Shown: positions 1 to 9,356, counted from the stretch's first letter. The stretch: 64,000 nt of DNA from Streptomyces sp. NBRC 110035 (GCF_000829695.1 NZ_BBNN01000019.1:178953-242952); one strand, 5' to 3'. Program-made: numbers and translations. The notes: generated from the sequence alone by a model not told the origin.

Positions 1-213
1 GACCACACCAAGTGGAACACGACCGGCACGGCGGCCATCGTCGCGCTGGAGACGGCCGACATACTCATCACCGACTCGGGCGTCGACGGGCACTGCCGCG
101 AGGTGCTGGCACGCGGCGTCGGTGACCTGACCGTGGTCGAACCGACCCGGCTTTCACAGCGGGCGGCTCCTGCCCACTCCCCTCCCGGACCGACCGAAAG
201 CGTACGCACGTGA
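1..213 (+). CDS. DeoR/GlpR-family transcriptional regulator, C-terminal part
   Basis: Frame 1 is open from the first base to a TGA at 211-213, so only the last 70 residues are visible. The stretch DHTKWNTTGTAA followed by ADILITDSGV is typical of the sugar-phosphate-sensing C-terminal domain of DeoR-family repressors (a Lys-Trp/Ser element, then an ITD turn). The helix-turn-helix lies outside the window. Its stop overlaps the GTG start of the alpha-galactosidase gene by 4 bp (GTGA), so the two are probably translated together, and the regulator probably controls that galactoside gene. The family call rests on a short segment. Confidence 0.75.
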   Translation, partial: DHTKWNTTGTAAIVALETADILITDSGVDGHCREVLARGVGDLTVVEPTRLSQRAAPAHSPPGPTESVRT

Positions 214-2375
214 CCGCCGACCGTTCTTCCCGTCTCGTCCATTTCCGTGCCGGGGGCACGAGCCTGGTCCTCGACTGCTCGGGACCCCGCCTCCCACGGG
301 TGCTGCACTGGGGGGCCGACCTCGGAGACCTGGGAGACGGCACCTCGGGCGGCACGGACGACCTCGCCTCCCTCGCCGCGGCGAGCGTCGCCGAGCTGGG
401 CACCAGCGTTCCCGACGTCCCGGTCCCCGTGAGCGTGCTGCCCGAGCAGTCGGCCGGCTGGCTGGGCACGCCGGGACTGTCCGGCCACCGCGGGGGCGCC
501 GACTTCTCCTGCGCGTTCACCGTCCGCGAGCTGCGGCTGACGGCCCCCCGCTCGCTGACGGTCGAGGCCACGGACGAACAGGCCCGGCTCGGCCTGCGGT
601 GGGAGCTGGAGCTGACCTCCTCCGGTCTCGTCCGCCACCGCGCGTTCCTCACCAACCGGGGTGAGGGCCCCTACACGCTGGAGGCGCTGCAGCTCGCCCT
701 GCCGGTACCGGCCCACGCCGCCGAAGTGCTCGACCTGACCGGCCGCCACCTGCGGGAACGTTCTCCGCAGCGGCACGGGTTCACCCTCGGCACGCACCTT
801 CGGGAGAACCGTCGCGGCCGCACCGGCGTCGATGCGACCCTCGTCCACACCGTGGGTGAGCGGGGTTTCGGCTTCCGCGGCGGTGAGGTGTGGGGTCTGC
901 ACGTGGCATGGAGCGGCAACCACCGCACGTTCGCCGAGCGGACGAACTCCGGCGTCTCGCTCCTGGGCGGCGGTGAGCTGCTCCTGCCGGGCGAGGTCCG
1001 TCTGGGGCCCGGCGCCACGTACGGGACTCCGTGGATGTACGGCGCGTACGGCCGGGGCCTGGACGACATGGCGGCCCGCTTCCACGCCCACCTGCGGCAG
1101 CGCCCGCATCACCCCGCCACACCGCGGCCCGTCACGCTCAACACCTGGGAGGCGGTCTACTTCCGACAGGACCTGGAGACCCTCACGGCCCTGGCGGACG
1201 CGGCGGCGGAGGTCGGCGCCGAACGGTTCGTACTCGACGACGGCTGGTTCCGCGGACGCCGCGACGACCGGGCCGGGCTGGGCGACTGGTACGTGGACCC
1301 CGAGGTCTGGCCGCAGGGGCTGCACCCGCTCGTCGCACACGTGCGTTCCCGGGGGCTCCAGTTCGGCCTCTGGGTCGAACCCGAGATGATCAACCCGGAC
1401 TCGGACCTGGCCAGGGCCCGTCCGGAGTGGATCCTGTCCGCGGCCGGGCGCATGCCACCGGAGGCCCGGCACCAGCAGGTGCTCGATCTGGGCCGTCCGG
1501 AAGCGTACGCGTACGTGCTCGACCGGCTGGACGCCCTGGTCACCGAGTACGCCGTCGACTACCTCAAGTGGGATCACAACCGCGACCTCGTCGACGCGGG
1601 CGGCGGTGGGCGGGGCACCGGCGGGGTGCACGCCCAGACCACCTCGGTGTACGCGCTGATGGACGAACTGCGCCGACGCCACCCGGCGCTGGAGATCGAG
1701 TCCTGCTCCTCGGGCGGCGCCCGGGTGGACCTCGGCATCCTCGAACGCAGCGACCGGGTGTGGACGAGCGACTGCATCGACGCCCTGGAGCGGCAGCAGA
1801 TCCAGTGCTGGACGGGCCTGTTGCTGCCTCCGGAGCTGATGGGCGCACACGTCGGCGCGCCCGTCTCGCACACCACGGGCCGCACGCACGGTCTCGACTT
1901 CCGCGCCGGTACCGCGCTCTTCGGCCACATGGGCATCGAGTGGGACCTCACCCGGGCGACGCCCGGGGAACGCCGTCGGCTCGCCGACTGGATCGAGGCC
2001 CACAAGCGCCTCCGGCCGCTGCTGCACGGCGGGACGGTCGTCCACGCCGACCACCACGATCCCGCGCTGCTGGTGCACGGCGTCGTGGCTCCCGACCTGT
2101 CCCGTGCCGTCTACGCCGTGGTGCAGACGGCGACGAGCGTGCAGGCTCCGGCGGGCCGCGTGCGCCTGCCCGGCCTGGCGCCGGACGCGCGCTACGCCCT
2201 CGCCCCGCTGCCGCCGGGGGACGAGTTCCGGGGGCCGACGACAAGCCCTCTGCCCTGGTGGACACCGGAGGGTATTACGCTGTCGGGCCGTGCCCTGTCC
2301 GTCCTCGGCGTCCAGGCGCCCACCCTCCACCCGGAGAGCCTGGTACTGATCGAGGCCCGGCGGCTCGCGCCCTGA
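210..2375 (+). CDS. Alpha-galactosidase, glycoside hydrolase family 36
   Basis: This 721-aa cytoplasmic enzyme should remove terminal alpha-galactosyl residues from raffinose or melibiose-type sugars. There is no signal peptide. A beta-sandwich N-terminal region is followed by a catalytic barrel. The GH36 signature KWDHNRDL carries the nucleophile at about D455. A SCSSGGARVD stretch and the acid/base at about D521 (WTSDCID) follow. The length agrees with the roughly 700-750 aa usual for the family. The GTG start at 210 overlaps the stop of the upstream DeoR gene, which favours this start and coupled translation. A bidirectional hairpin follows at 2580-2622. The exact substrate is inferred. 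Confidence 0.92.
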   Translation: MTADRSSRLVHFRAGGTSLVLDCSGPRLPRVLHWGADLGDLGDGTSGGTDDLASLAAASVAELGTSVPDVPVPVSVLPEQSAGWLGTPGLSGHRGGADFSCAFTVRELRLTAPRSLTVEATDEQARLGLRWELELTSSGLVRHRAFLTNRGEGPYTLEALQLALPVPAHAAEVLDLTGRHLRERSPQRHGFTLGTHLRENRRGRTGVDATLVHTVGERGFGFRGGEVWGLHVAWSGNHRTFAERTNSGVSLLGGGELLLPGEVRLGPGATYGTPWMYGAYGRGLDDMAARFHAHLRQRPHHPATPRPVTLNTWEAVYFRQDLETLTALADAAAEVGAERFVLDDGWFRGRRDDRAGLGDWYVDPEVWPQGLHPLVAHVRSRGLQFGLWVEPEMINPDSDLARARPEWILSAAGRMPPEARHQQVLDLGRPEAYAYVLDRLDALVTEYAVDYLKWDHNRDLVDAGGGGRGTGGVHAQTTSVYALMDELRRRHPALEIESCSSGGARVDLGILERSDRVWTSDCIDALERQQIQCWTGLLLPPELMGAHVGAPVSHTTGRTHGLDFRAGTALFGHMGIEWDLTRATPGERRRLADWIEAHKRLRPLLHGGTVVHADHHDPALLVHGVVAPDLSRAVYAVVQTATSVQAPAGRVRLPGLAPDARYALAPLPPGDEFRGPTTSPLPWWTPEGITLSGRALSVLGVQAPTLHPESLVLIEARRLAP

Positions 2376-2579
2376 CCGTCGGCCGTCGGCTTCCCGCCGG
2401 GCCGGCCCACGGCAGGATCTGCTCTGTGCGGGGCTCTGCCGCGGAGCCGGCGGAACCGGGGGAAGCCGGCGCAACCGGCATCACCCACACCGTTCCCGGG
2501 CGGGCCGGCCGGGCTCACCCGGGCGAAGTCGCCGTGGTGGGCGAGGGCGTAGTCGGAGGGCCCCACCGAGGTGACGGGG

Positions 2580-2622
2580 CCGAGACAGCCCCGGCGGGTG
2601 CGGACCGGCGGGGCTGTCTCGG
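2580..2622. terminator. Bidirectional terminator hairpin between convergent genes
   Basis: A perfect 14-bp inverted repeat (CCGAGACAGCCCCG at 2580-2593 and its complement at 2609-2622) encloses a 15-nt loop. It lies between the ends of the convergent GH36 and GH3 genes, where both transcripts should stop. Confidence 0.8.
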
Positions 2623-2630
2623 AGAACGGT

Positions 2631-5012
2631 TCAGTCCTGCGCCGCCGGCTCCTGGGTGAAGGCCGCGTGGAAGCGGCGGGTGTGGTCCACCTGGCGTTCC
2701 GGGCCGGTCAGGGTGACCGTCGCCGTCAGGCGCGCGTCGGTGCTCGATGCGGCCAGGCGGAGGTGCAGGTCGCCGGGTTCGACGATCCGGTGGCCCTCGC
2801 GGCCGGTGAAGGAGGCCACGTCGGCCGGAACCGTGACGTGGATCCTGCGTGTCTCGCCCGGCTCCAGCTCCACCCGGGTGTAACCGACGAGCCGCTGCAC
2901 CGGCTGGACGACGGAGGCGACCGGGTCGTGGAGATAGAGCTGGACGACTTCGGTGCCGGACCGCTCACCGGTGTTGCGGACGGTGAGGGAGAGGATGAAC
3001 TCGCCGTCCGTCGAAACCTGTTCGGTGTCCACGGCGAGGTCGTTCCAGGCGAACGCCGTGTACGTCAGGCCGTGTCCGAAGCCGAACGCCGGCGTCGGGT
3101 CGATGTTGGACACCTCGCTGACCTGGGCGAGCCGTGCGCCGAGGTAGGTGGTCGGCTGGGACCCCGGGCCGCGCGGCACGCCGACCGGGAGCCGTCCGGA
3201 AGGGCTGGTACGTCCGCTCAGTACCCCGGCGATCGCCTGGGTGCCCGCGACGCCGGGGAAGAAGGACTGCACGATCGCCGCGGACTCGGCGACGGCGCGG
3301 CCGAGCGCGTACGGCCGCCCGGCGAGCAGGACGGTCACCACCGGCCTGCCGGAGTCGAGCAGCGCGTCCAGCAGACGCTGCTGGACGCCGGGCAGGGCCA
3401 GGGACTCCGCGTCGCAGCCCTCTCCGCTGGTGCCGCGGCCGAACAGACCCGCGCGGTCACCGAGTACGGCGATGACGACGTCCGCGTCCCGTGCCGCGTC
3501 GACCGCTTCGCCGATGCCGGAGAGGTCCCCGTCGTCGACGCCGGTGCCGCGGGCGACGGTGATGTCCGCGTCGGGAAACTCCGCGGCCAGGGTGTCCCGC
3601 AGGGTGGGCAGGTCGATCCCGACCGGGACGTCCGGGTGCCGCACGCCCACGTGCTGGGGGAAGGAGTAGCAGCCCAGTACGGCGGTGGCCTCGGCCGCGT
3701 TGGGGCCGACCAGGGCGATACGGCGGGGCCGGGCGAGCGGCAGGGTGCCGTCGTTGGCGAGCAGGACGATCGCCTTCTCGGCGATCTCGCGGGCCAGTTC
3801 CCGGTTCTCGGGCCGGTCCAGGTCGATCGTGCCGCGCAGGGCGTCCGGATCGTCCAGGTCCGCGCCGTCGAGCGCGGGCGGCACCGGGCTCCAGTCCGGA
3901 TCGAGCAGGCCGAGCATCGCCTTCTGGCCGAGGACGCGGCGCAGGGCGCGGTCGATGACCGACTCCGGTACCCGGCCGTCGGCGACGGCCTCGGCGAGCG
4001 GTGCGCCGAACGTCTTGACGGTGGGCAGTTCGACGTCGACGCCGGCCTTCAGCGCGGCGCCCGCGGCCTGCGCCCAGTCGCCCGCGACGCCGTGCAGGGT
4101 CTTGAGGAAGGCGATGCCGAAGTAGTCGGCGACGACGGTGCCGTCGAAGCCCCAGGTGTCGCGGAGCAGTCCGGTCAGCAGGCTCTCGTCGGCCGCGGCG
4201 GGGACGCCGTCGGTGTCCGTGTAGGAGTGCATCACGGAGCGGGCGCCGCCCTCGCGGATCGCCATCTCGAACGGTGGCAGCAGGACGTCGGCCTGTTCGC
4301 GGGCGCCCATGGGCGCGGGGGCGAGGTTGCGTCCGGCGCGGGAGGCCGAGTAGCCGACGAAGTGCTTGAGGGTGGCGACGATCCCGGCGGACTCCAGGCC
4401 CTGGACGTACGCGGTGCCGATGGTGCCGACGAGGTAGGGGTCCTCGCCGATGGTCTCCTCCACCCGGCCCCAGCGGGCGTCGCGCACCACGTCGAGGACG
4501 GGCGCGAGACCCTGGTGGACACCGACGGACCGCATGTCGCGGCCGATGGCGGTGGCCATCCGGCGCACCACGTCCGGGTCGAAGGTGGCGCCCCAGGAGA
4601 GCGGGACGGGGTAGGCGGTGGCGCCCCAGGCTGCGAAGCCCGCCAGGCATTCCTCGTGCGCGACGGCGGGAATCCCGAAGCGGCCCGCCGAGGTGATACG
4701 GGACTGGGTGCGCAGCAGGGAGAGCGCGCCGAGTGCCGGGTCGACGGGTGCGGTGCCGAAGGGGCGGGTCAACTGGCCCAGTCCAGCGGGCAGAAGCGCG
4801 TCGAGGTCGACGGCCTCCTCCATGTCGTGCTGGTGCGGGGCCACTTCGCCGCCGTCGGCGGACGCGCCGACCCACACGCCGTACAGCTGGGCGATCTTCT
4901 CGTCCAGGGTCATCGCGCCGATCAGCGCGTCGACCCTGTCGGCGACGGGGCGGTCGGGGTCGTTCCAGAGGGGGATTTCGGGGGTGGTCTCTACGGCCAC
5001 GTCGGCAGTCAC
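2631..5012 (-). CDS. bxlA: GH3 beta-glycosidase (probable intracellular beta-xylosidase, BxlA-like)
   Basis: This 793-aa protein is a GH3 hydrolase without a signal peptide, so it should cleave imported oligosaccharides in the cytoplasm. The GH3 N-domain contains KHFVGYSASRAGRN (about 216-229) and the nucleophile region VVADYFGI (D about 296). A C-terminal alpha/beta sandwich and a fibronectin-III-like domain follow. The frame stays open upstream to 5834, but that part is a shadow of the permease gene. The GTG at 5012 overlaps the permease stop (GTGA) behind GGAGG and gives the normal length. It is the last gene of a binding-protein/permease/permease/GH3 operon, the order of the Streptomyces xylobiose locus bxlEFGA. 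Beta-glucosidase activity cannot be excluded from sequence alone. Confidence 0.85.
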   Translation of the reverse strand: MTADVAVETTPEIPLWNDPDRPVADRVDALIGAMTLDEKIAQLYGVWVGASADGGEVAPHQHDMEEAVDLDALLPAGLGQLTRPFGTAPVDPALGALSLLRTQSRITSAGRFGIPAVAHEECLAGFAAWGATAYPVPLSWGATFDPDVVRRMATAIGRDMRSVGVHQGLAPVLDVVRDARWGRVEETIGEDPYLVGTIGTAYVQGLESAGIVATLKHFVGYSASRAGRNLAPAPMGAREQADVLLPPFEMAIREGGARSVMHSYTDTDGVPAAADESLLTGLLRDTWGFDGTVVADYFGIAFLKTLHGVAGDWAQAAGAALKAGVDVELPTVKTFGAPLAEAVADGRVPESVIDRALRRVLGQKAMLGLLDPDWSPVPPALDGADLDDPDALRGTIDLDRPENRELAREIAEKAIVLLANDGTLPLARPRRIALVGPNAAEATAVLGCYSFPQHVGVRHPDVPVGIDLPTLRDTLAAEFPDADITVARGTGVDDGDLSGIGEAVDAARDADVVIAVLGDRAGLFGRGTSGEGCDAESLALPGVQQRLLDALLDSGRPVVTVLLAGRPYALGRAVAESAAIVQSFFPGVAGTQAIAGVLSGRTSPSGRLPVGVPRGPGSQPTTYLGARLAQVSEVSNIDPTPAFGFGHGLTYTAFAWNDLAVDTEQVSTDGEFILSLTVRNTGERSGTEVVQLYLHDPVASVVQPVQRLVGYTRVELEPGETRRIHVTVPADVASFTGREGHRIVEPGDLHLRLAASSTDARLTATVTLTGPERQVDHTRRFHAAFTQEPAAQD

Positions 5013-5827
5013 TTTCCTCCGGCACCCATCAGCCCCTGGACCAGGGCACGACGGGCGAACAGATAGACGAGCAGGATGGGCACCATGGACAGCACCACGG
5101 CTCCCAGCAGACCGGGGATGTCGATACCGTGTTCGGTCTGGAAGTTGTACAGACCCAGGGTGACGACCTTGCTGGAGTCGGACTGGGTCAGGACGAGCGG
5201 GAACAGGAAGCCGTTCCATGCCTGGAGCGCGGAGAAGACCACGATCGTGGACAGTCCGCCCCTCGACAGCGGCAGTACGAGCTGGAAGAACATGCGCCGC
5301 GGGGAGGCGCCGTCCATGGCCATGGCCTCGTACAGTTCCGTGGAGATGTCGCGCATCGCGCCGCTGAGGATCAGCGCCGACATCGGCAGGCAGAACGCGG
5401 CCGTGGGCAGGATGACGCCCAGCAGGTTGTCGTACAGTCCGGCCTCGCTGATCAGGTAGAACATCGGCACGATGACGGCCTGGGCGGGGATGGCGAGACC
5501 GAGCAGGAACAGCCGGAAGATCGCCGACGTGGTCCGGCCCCGGCTGCGCACGATCGCGTAGGCGAGTGGCGGGACCAGCAGCAGCACGATCCCGATCACG
5601 CAGCCGGTGACGACGAGCGTGTTGAAGAAGTACTGGCCGAAGCCCGAGTCGAAGGCTCCGGTGTAGTTGTCCAGGGTGAAGCTGTCCGGGATCGAGACCG
5701 GGCCGTTCTCGGCGTAGTCCTGTCGGGTGCGCAGGGTCGCGGCGAGCATCACGTACAGCGGCAGGCCGACCAGGAACAGCCAGAGGATCGAGCCGGCGCC
5801 GGCCAGGTAGTGGGGACGGCGCCTCAT
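5009..5827 (-). CDS. bxlG: ABC sugar transporter permease, MalG-type
   Basis: This 272-aa inner-membrane protein has six predicted hydrophobic segments. The cytoplasmic EAA loop reads EAMAMDGASPRRMFFQLVLP, which contacts the ATPase. It is the second permease of a carbohydrate importer of the CUT1 class. It overlaps both neighbours by 4 bp (ATGA with the MalF-type gene, GTGA with the GH3 gene), so the operon is tightly coupled. No ATPase gene is present in the operon. Streptomyces CUT1 importers commonly use the shared ATPase MsiK, encoded elsewhere. The symbol is by analogy with the bxl locus. Confidence 0.88.
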   Translation of the reverse strand: MRRRPHYLAGAGSILWLFLVGLPLYVMLAATLRTRQDYAENGPVSIPDSFTLDNYTGAFDSGFGQYFFNTLVVTGCVIGIVLLLVPPLAYAIVRSRGRTTSAIFRLFLLGLAIPAQAVIVPMFYLISEAGLYDNLLGVILPTAAFCLPMSALILSGAMRDISTELYEAMAMDGASPRRMFFQLVLPLSRGGLSTIVVFSALQAWNGFLFPLVLTQSDSSKVVTLGLYNFQTEHGIDIPGLLGAVVLSMVPILLVYLFARRALVQGLMGAGGK

Positions 5828-6741
5828 GACACACCCTCCATGGTGCTGCGCATCTTGTCGTAGCCGGAGACCCGGACGACGACCAGCGAGATGACGGTGG
5901 CCGCGACGACCAGGGCCAGGGCGATGGCGGAGCCGGCGCCGAAGTCGAATCCCTTGAACGCCTTGTCGTACATGTAGTAGGCGCTGATGGTGGTGTCGGT
6001 GCCGGGGCCGCCCTGGGTCAGGATGAGGACCGTCTCGAAGGTGGTCAGACCGCCGACGATCATCAGGATCATCGAGGTGATCATCGAGTTGCGCAGCTGC
6101 GGCAGTGTGATGTGGAAGAACTGCCGGTAGCGGCCCGCCCCGTCGATTTCGGCCGCCTGGTAGAGCACCTGCGGGACGGCCCGGGCGGCGCCCTGGTAGA
6201 TCAGCGTGTGGAACGGGGTGAACTGCCAGGTACTGACGAACGCCAGCACCCCGATGGCGGTGGCCTGTTCACCGAACAGGTTGCCGTCGCCGAACAGCCA
6301 GGCGGCCTCGGCCGGGATGCCGAAGTTCGGGTCGAGCAGCGCCCGCCACAGCACGGAGACGGCAGTGGCGGACAGCAGCAGCGGGACGAAGTAGATGACG
6401 GACAGCACGGCGCGGTTGCGCTGGTGGCCGGCGGCCCAGACGCCGAGCAGGATGCTCAGCGGCGTCTGGATGACCACGCCGAGCACGGTCAGGAGCAGGG
6501 TCAGCCAGACGCTCTTGAGCATCACCGGGTCGTCCATCAGGCGCGACCAGTTGTCCATGCCGGCGAATTCGGGCGAGCCGATCCCGTCCCAGCTCGTGAA
6601 GGACAGCACCGCCACCATGATCAGCGGGGTGACCGCGAAGAGGGCGAAGAACACTGCGGCGGGCAGCGCCCAGGCGAAGCCGGGACGCCCCACCTTCGTT
6701 GCGGACGAGGCGGACGGAGCGCTCGTGGTCTTTGTCGTCAT
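5824..6741 (-). CDS. bxlF: ABC sugar transporter permease, MalF-type
   Basis: This 305-aa CUT1 permease begins with a polar N-terminal tail of about 25 residues rich in Thr, Ser and Ala. Six membrane segments follow, and the EAA loop is EIDGAGRYRQFFHITLPQLR. It pairs with the downstream MalG-type permease, and its stop overlaps that gene's ATG. The start lies 10 bp after the stop of the binding-lipoprotein gene, within the same operon. Substrate assignment to xylobiose or related oligosaccharides is an inference from gene order and the upstream operator. Confidence 0.88.
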   Translation of the reverse strand: MTTKTTSAPSASSATKVGRPGFAWALPAAVFFALFAVTPLIMVAVLSFTSWDGIGSPEFAGMDNWSRLMDDPVMLKSVWLTLLLTVLGVVIQTPLSILLGVWAAGHQRNRAVLSVIYFVPLLLSATAVSVLWRALLDPNFGIPAEAAWLFGDGNLFGEQATAIGVLAFVSTWQFTPFHTLIYQGAARAVPQVLYQAAEIDGAGRYRQFFHITLPQLRNSMITSMILMIVGGLTTFETVLILTQGGPGTDTTISAYYMYDKAFKGFDFGAGSAIALALVVAATVISLVVVRVSGYDKMRSTMEGVS

Positions 6742-6751
6742 GAGCCGTTCG

Positions 6752-8056
6752 TCACTCGGTCGGGAGGGCCTGCATGGCCTTGATGAAGCCGTCCGCGTCG
6801 AGCTGTCCGTTGAAGAACTGCTGGACGGCCTTGTGCATGGACGAGCTCGCCTTCTGCGGGTACGCCTGGTCCCAGGACAGCTGGAACGACGGGGCGTCGG
6901 CGACGAGGTCGTACTGGAAGCGCGAGTACTCGGGGGTGGACGAGGTGTCGATGAACTTGTCGGTGTTGGTCGTGGTCGGCAGGTTGCCGATGTCCAGCTG
7001 CGCCTTGACGAAGTCGTCGGAGTACATGAGCTCCAGGAACTCGGCGACGGCCTCGGGGTGCTTCGTCTTCTTCATCACCGAGTAGTAGTTGTTCGTGTTG
7101 CCGGCGACGTTGGCCGGGTCGCCCTTGCCGCCCTCGACGGTCGGGAAGGGGGTGTAGCCGAGGTCCTTCTCGGCGAACGCCTCGTGGTCCGTGAGCTGCT
7201 GGGAGTAGTACCAGGAGCCCATCAGCTCGAAGCCGGCCTTGCCGGAGGACACCAGCTGGACCGAGCCGCCGTTGGTGTACTTGACGGAGTCGTAGTTCTT
7301 GCCGAAGGCGCCGGCGTCGACGAGCTCCCTGATCATGCTCAGGGCCTTCTTGCTGTCCGCGCTCTCCCAGGCGCTCTTGTCGCCGCCCACGGCCTTCTCG
7401 AACAGTCCGGGGCCGGCCACGCGGTCGAAGAGGTACTGGAACCACATCTGCGTCGGCCAGATGTCGCCGCCGCCGAGCGCGATCGGCGTCACGCCCTCGT
7501 CCTTGAGCTTCCCGACCGCGTCGAGCAGTTCGTCCCAGGTCTTCGGCGGCGTGACGCCCGCCTGGTCGAGGACCTTCTTGTTGTGGAAGAGCAGGACCGG
7601 CTGGGTGCCGCGCATCGGGATGCCGTACGGCTTGCCGTCGACGACGGCGTTGTTGAAGACGGACGGAAGGAACTTGTCCTCCAGGTCCGGGTTCTTCTCG
7701 ATGAAGTCGTCGAGCGGCATCAGCAGGTCGGCCTTGACGAACGGCTTGATGCTGCCGCCGCCCCAGTTGAAGAAGACGTCCGGTGCCTGCGGGGTGCTGA
7801 TGATCGTCTGAAGTTTCTTCTGGTAGTCCGCACCGGGGATGGTGTCGAGGACGACCTTGACGTCGGACGTTTTGTTGAACGTGTCGACGAGTTTCTTCTC
7901 GACCTTGTTGGTGGCGTCCCCGTAGACCAGGACATGGATCTTGCCGTCGTCCGCCGACGCCCCGCCGTCCCCGACGCCGCAGGCCGAAAGGGTCAGCGCC
8001 AGGGTGAGCGTCGCACCACCGGCGACCAGTCTGGGCAAGCGCGCACGTGTCTTCAT
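6752..8056 (-). CDS. bxlE: Extracellular solute-binding lipoprotein of the sugar ABC transporter
   Basis: This 434-aa protein has a lipoprotein signal peptide (MKTRARLPRL, a hydrophobic stretch, then lipobox LSAC with Cys26). An Asp/Gly-rich linker and a family-1 solute-binding fold follow. It would sit on the outer face of the membrane and capture the oligosaccharide. The open frame extends to 8155, but the ATG at 8056 is chosen because it places the signal peptide at the N-terminus and has GAGAGG upstream. It is the first gene of the operon. The operator at 8068-8078 sits in its leader, so LacI-family repression of the whole operon is likely. Confidence 0.9.
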   Translation of the reverse strand: MKTRARLPRLVAGGATLTLALTLSACGVGDGGASADDGKIHVLVYGDATNKVEKKLVDTFNKTSDVKVVLDTIPGADYQKKLQTIISTPQAPDVFFNWGGGSIKPFVKADLLMPLDDFIEKNPDLEDKFLPSVFNNAVVDGKPYGIPMRGTQPVLLFHNKKVLDQAGVTPPKTWDELLDAVGKLKDEGVTPIALGGGDIWPTQMWFQYLFDRVAGPGLFEKAVGGDKSAWESADSKKALSMIRELVDAGAFGKNYDSVKYTNGGSVQLVSSGKAGFELMGSWYYSQQLTDHEAFAEKDLGYTPFPTVEGGKGDPANVAGNTNNYYSVMKKTKHPEAVAEFLELMYSDDFVKAQLDIGNLPTTTNTDKFIDTSSTPEYSRFQYDLVADAPSFQLSWDQAYPQKASSSMHKAVQQFFNGQLDADGFIKAMQALPTE

Positions 8057-8067
8057 CGTTCGCCTCT

Positions 8068-8078
8068 CGAAAGTTTCG
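8068..8078. promoter_or_regulatory. LacI-family operator (xylan-type CGAAAGTTTCG)
   Basis: CGAAAGTTTCG is an odd-centred palindrome 11 bp upstream of the lipoprotein start. A further half-site, CGAAAGT, lies at 8089-8095. As I recall, the complementary form CGAAACTTTCG occurs before actinomycete xylanase genes, and BxlR recognises CGAA/TTCG repeats. The position between the start codon and the promoter suits a roadblock repressor. Binding by the neighbouring LacI protein is inferred. Confidence 0.65.
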
Positions 8079-8194
8079 GCCTCATCGCCGAAAGTCCATG
8101 CCGTGGGACAGTAGGTCAGACGGAAGTCTCGGTCAACGGTCGAGTCGGCACTCACTCAAACCGTTACCGACACGCGGTGCCGTATCCTGCGGCT

Positions 8195-9217
8195 ATGCAC
8201 GATGAAGGCGAGACGAGCGGCAGAATCACCCTGGCCACGGTGGCGAAGGAGGCCGGCGTTTCGATGCCGACAGTTTCGAAGGTCCTCAACGGCCGATCGG
8301 ACGTCTCCCGCACGACCCGCGCCAAGGTGGAACGGCTGCTGGACGTCCACGGTTACCGCCGTCGCGCCCAGCCGGCGTCCCGCTCCCCGCTCATCGAGAT
8401 CGTCTTCCACGAGCTGGAGAGCATCTGGGCGATGGAGCTGATCCGGGGCGTGGAGAGCGTCGCCAGGGAGAACCGCGCGACGGTGGCGCTCACCGAGAGC
8501 GGCACCCGGCACACCCCCGCTCCGGAGTGGCTCCCGGGCGTGCTGCAACGCAGGCCGCTCGGCGTCGTGCTGGTCTTCTCCACCCTCCCGGAGGACATCA
8601 AACGCCAGCTCAGAGCGGCGGCCATCCCCCTCGTCGTCATCGACCCGGCGGGCGACCCCGCCCCCGACGTCCCCTCGGTCGGGTCCGCGAACTGGGCCGG
8701 TGGCCTCGCCGCCACCCGCCATCTCACCGACCTCGGTCACGAGCGGGCCGCGATCATCACCGGTCCCGAGGACATGCTCTGCTCGCTCGCCCGCCTCGAC
8801 GGCTACCGCTCCGCCATGGCGATGGCGGGCCTGGAGACCGACCCGCGCCTGATGCGCTTCGGCGACTTCCACGTACAGAGCGGCTTCGAGCACGCCATGG
8901 ACCTGCTGAACGGCACCGACCGGCCGACGGCGATCTTCGCGGGCAGCGACCTCCAGGCACTCGGCGTCCTGGAGGCGGCCAGGGTCAGGGGCCTGCGTGT
9001 ACCGGAGGACCTGTCGGTGGTGGGCTACGACGACGTACCACTGGCCCAGTGGTCGAGCCCGCCCCTCACCACAGTCCACCAGCCCTTGCGGCACATGGCC
9101 GAGGAGGCCACCCGCATGCTCCTGCGCCCGGACGCCCCCGGCACGGCGGCACAGCGCATCGAACTGGCGACGCACCTGGTGGTACGGCAGAGCACGGCTC
9201 GGTTGCGGAAGGCTTGA
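8195..9217 (+). CDS. bxlR: LacI-family transcriptional repressor, divergent from the sugar operon
   Basis: This 340-aa protein has a classic LacI helix-turn-helix at about residues 10-55 (ITLATVAKEAGVSMPTVSKV, then LNGR and a hinge region). A periplasmic-binding-protein-like sugar-sensing domain follows, including VGYDDVPLAQWSSPPLTTV near the C-terminus. ATG 8195 is taken because it begins just before the HTH. The longer upstream frame is non-coding. It is transcribed away from the transporter operon across a 138-bp intergenic region, the usual arrangement for a local repressor released by the imported sugar. The symbol is by synteny with bxlREFGA. Confidence 0.88.
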   Translation: MHDEGETSGRITLATVAKEAGVSMPTVSKVLNGRSDVSRTTRAKVERLLDVHGYRRRAQPASRSPLIEIVFHELESIWAMELIRGVESVARENRATVALTESGTRHTPAPEWLPGVLQRRPLGVVLVFSTLPEDIKRQLRAAAIPLVVIDPAGDPAPDVPSVGSANWAGGLAATRHLTDLGHERAAIITGPEDMLCSLARLDGYRSAMAMAGLETDPRLMRFGDFHVQSGFEHAMDLLNGTDRPTAIFAGSDLQALGVLEAARVRGLRVPEDLSVVGYDDVPLAQWSSPPLTTVHQPLRHMAEEATRMLLRPDAPGTAAQRIELATHLVVRQSTARLRKA

Positions 9218-9262
9218 GACATGGCCTGCGGCCCCCTCGCCGCCCGCGCGTGGAGCTGCTGG

Positions 9263-9281
9263 GACGGCCGCCCCGGCCGTG
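9263..9281. terminator. Short GC hairpin between convergent lacI-type and tspO genes
   Basis: ACGGCC and GGCCGT (9264-9269 and 9275-9280) form a 6-bp stem with a 5-nt loop in the 139-bp gap between two convergent genes. There is no U-tract. This is a weak candidate, supported mainly by position. Confidence 0.35.
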
Positions 9282-9356
9282 CGCCGGACCCGCCGGCTTC
9301 GCTCGCACCGGGCAAAGGGTCGGGCCTCCGGGCGGCGCGACGGCCGCTCCTCACGG

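Noticed and set aside
2571..5066. An 831-codon plus-strand frame opposite the GH3 gene
   Set aside because: It is a compositional shadow. The minus-strand GH3 protein has clear motifs and normal length.
5013..5834. Upstream extension of the GH3 reading frame to 5834
   Set aside because: The added residues are an out-of-frame reading of the MalG-type permease gene. The GTG at 5012 overlaps the permease stop and has a ribosome-binding site.
8057..8155. N-terminal extension of the sugar-binding lipoprotein
   Set aside because: It would bury the lipoprotein signal peptide inside the protein, and it covers the operator region.
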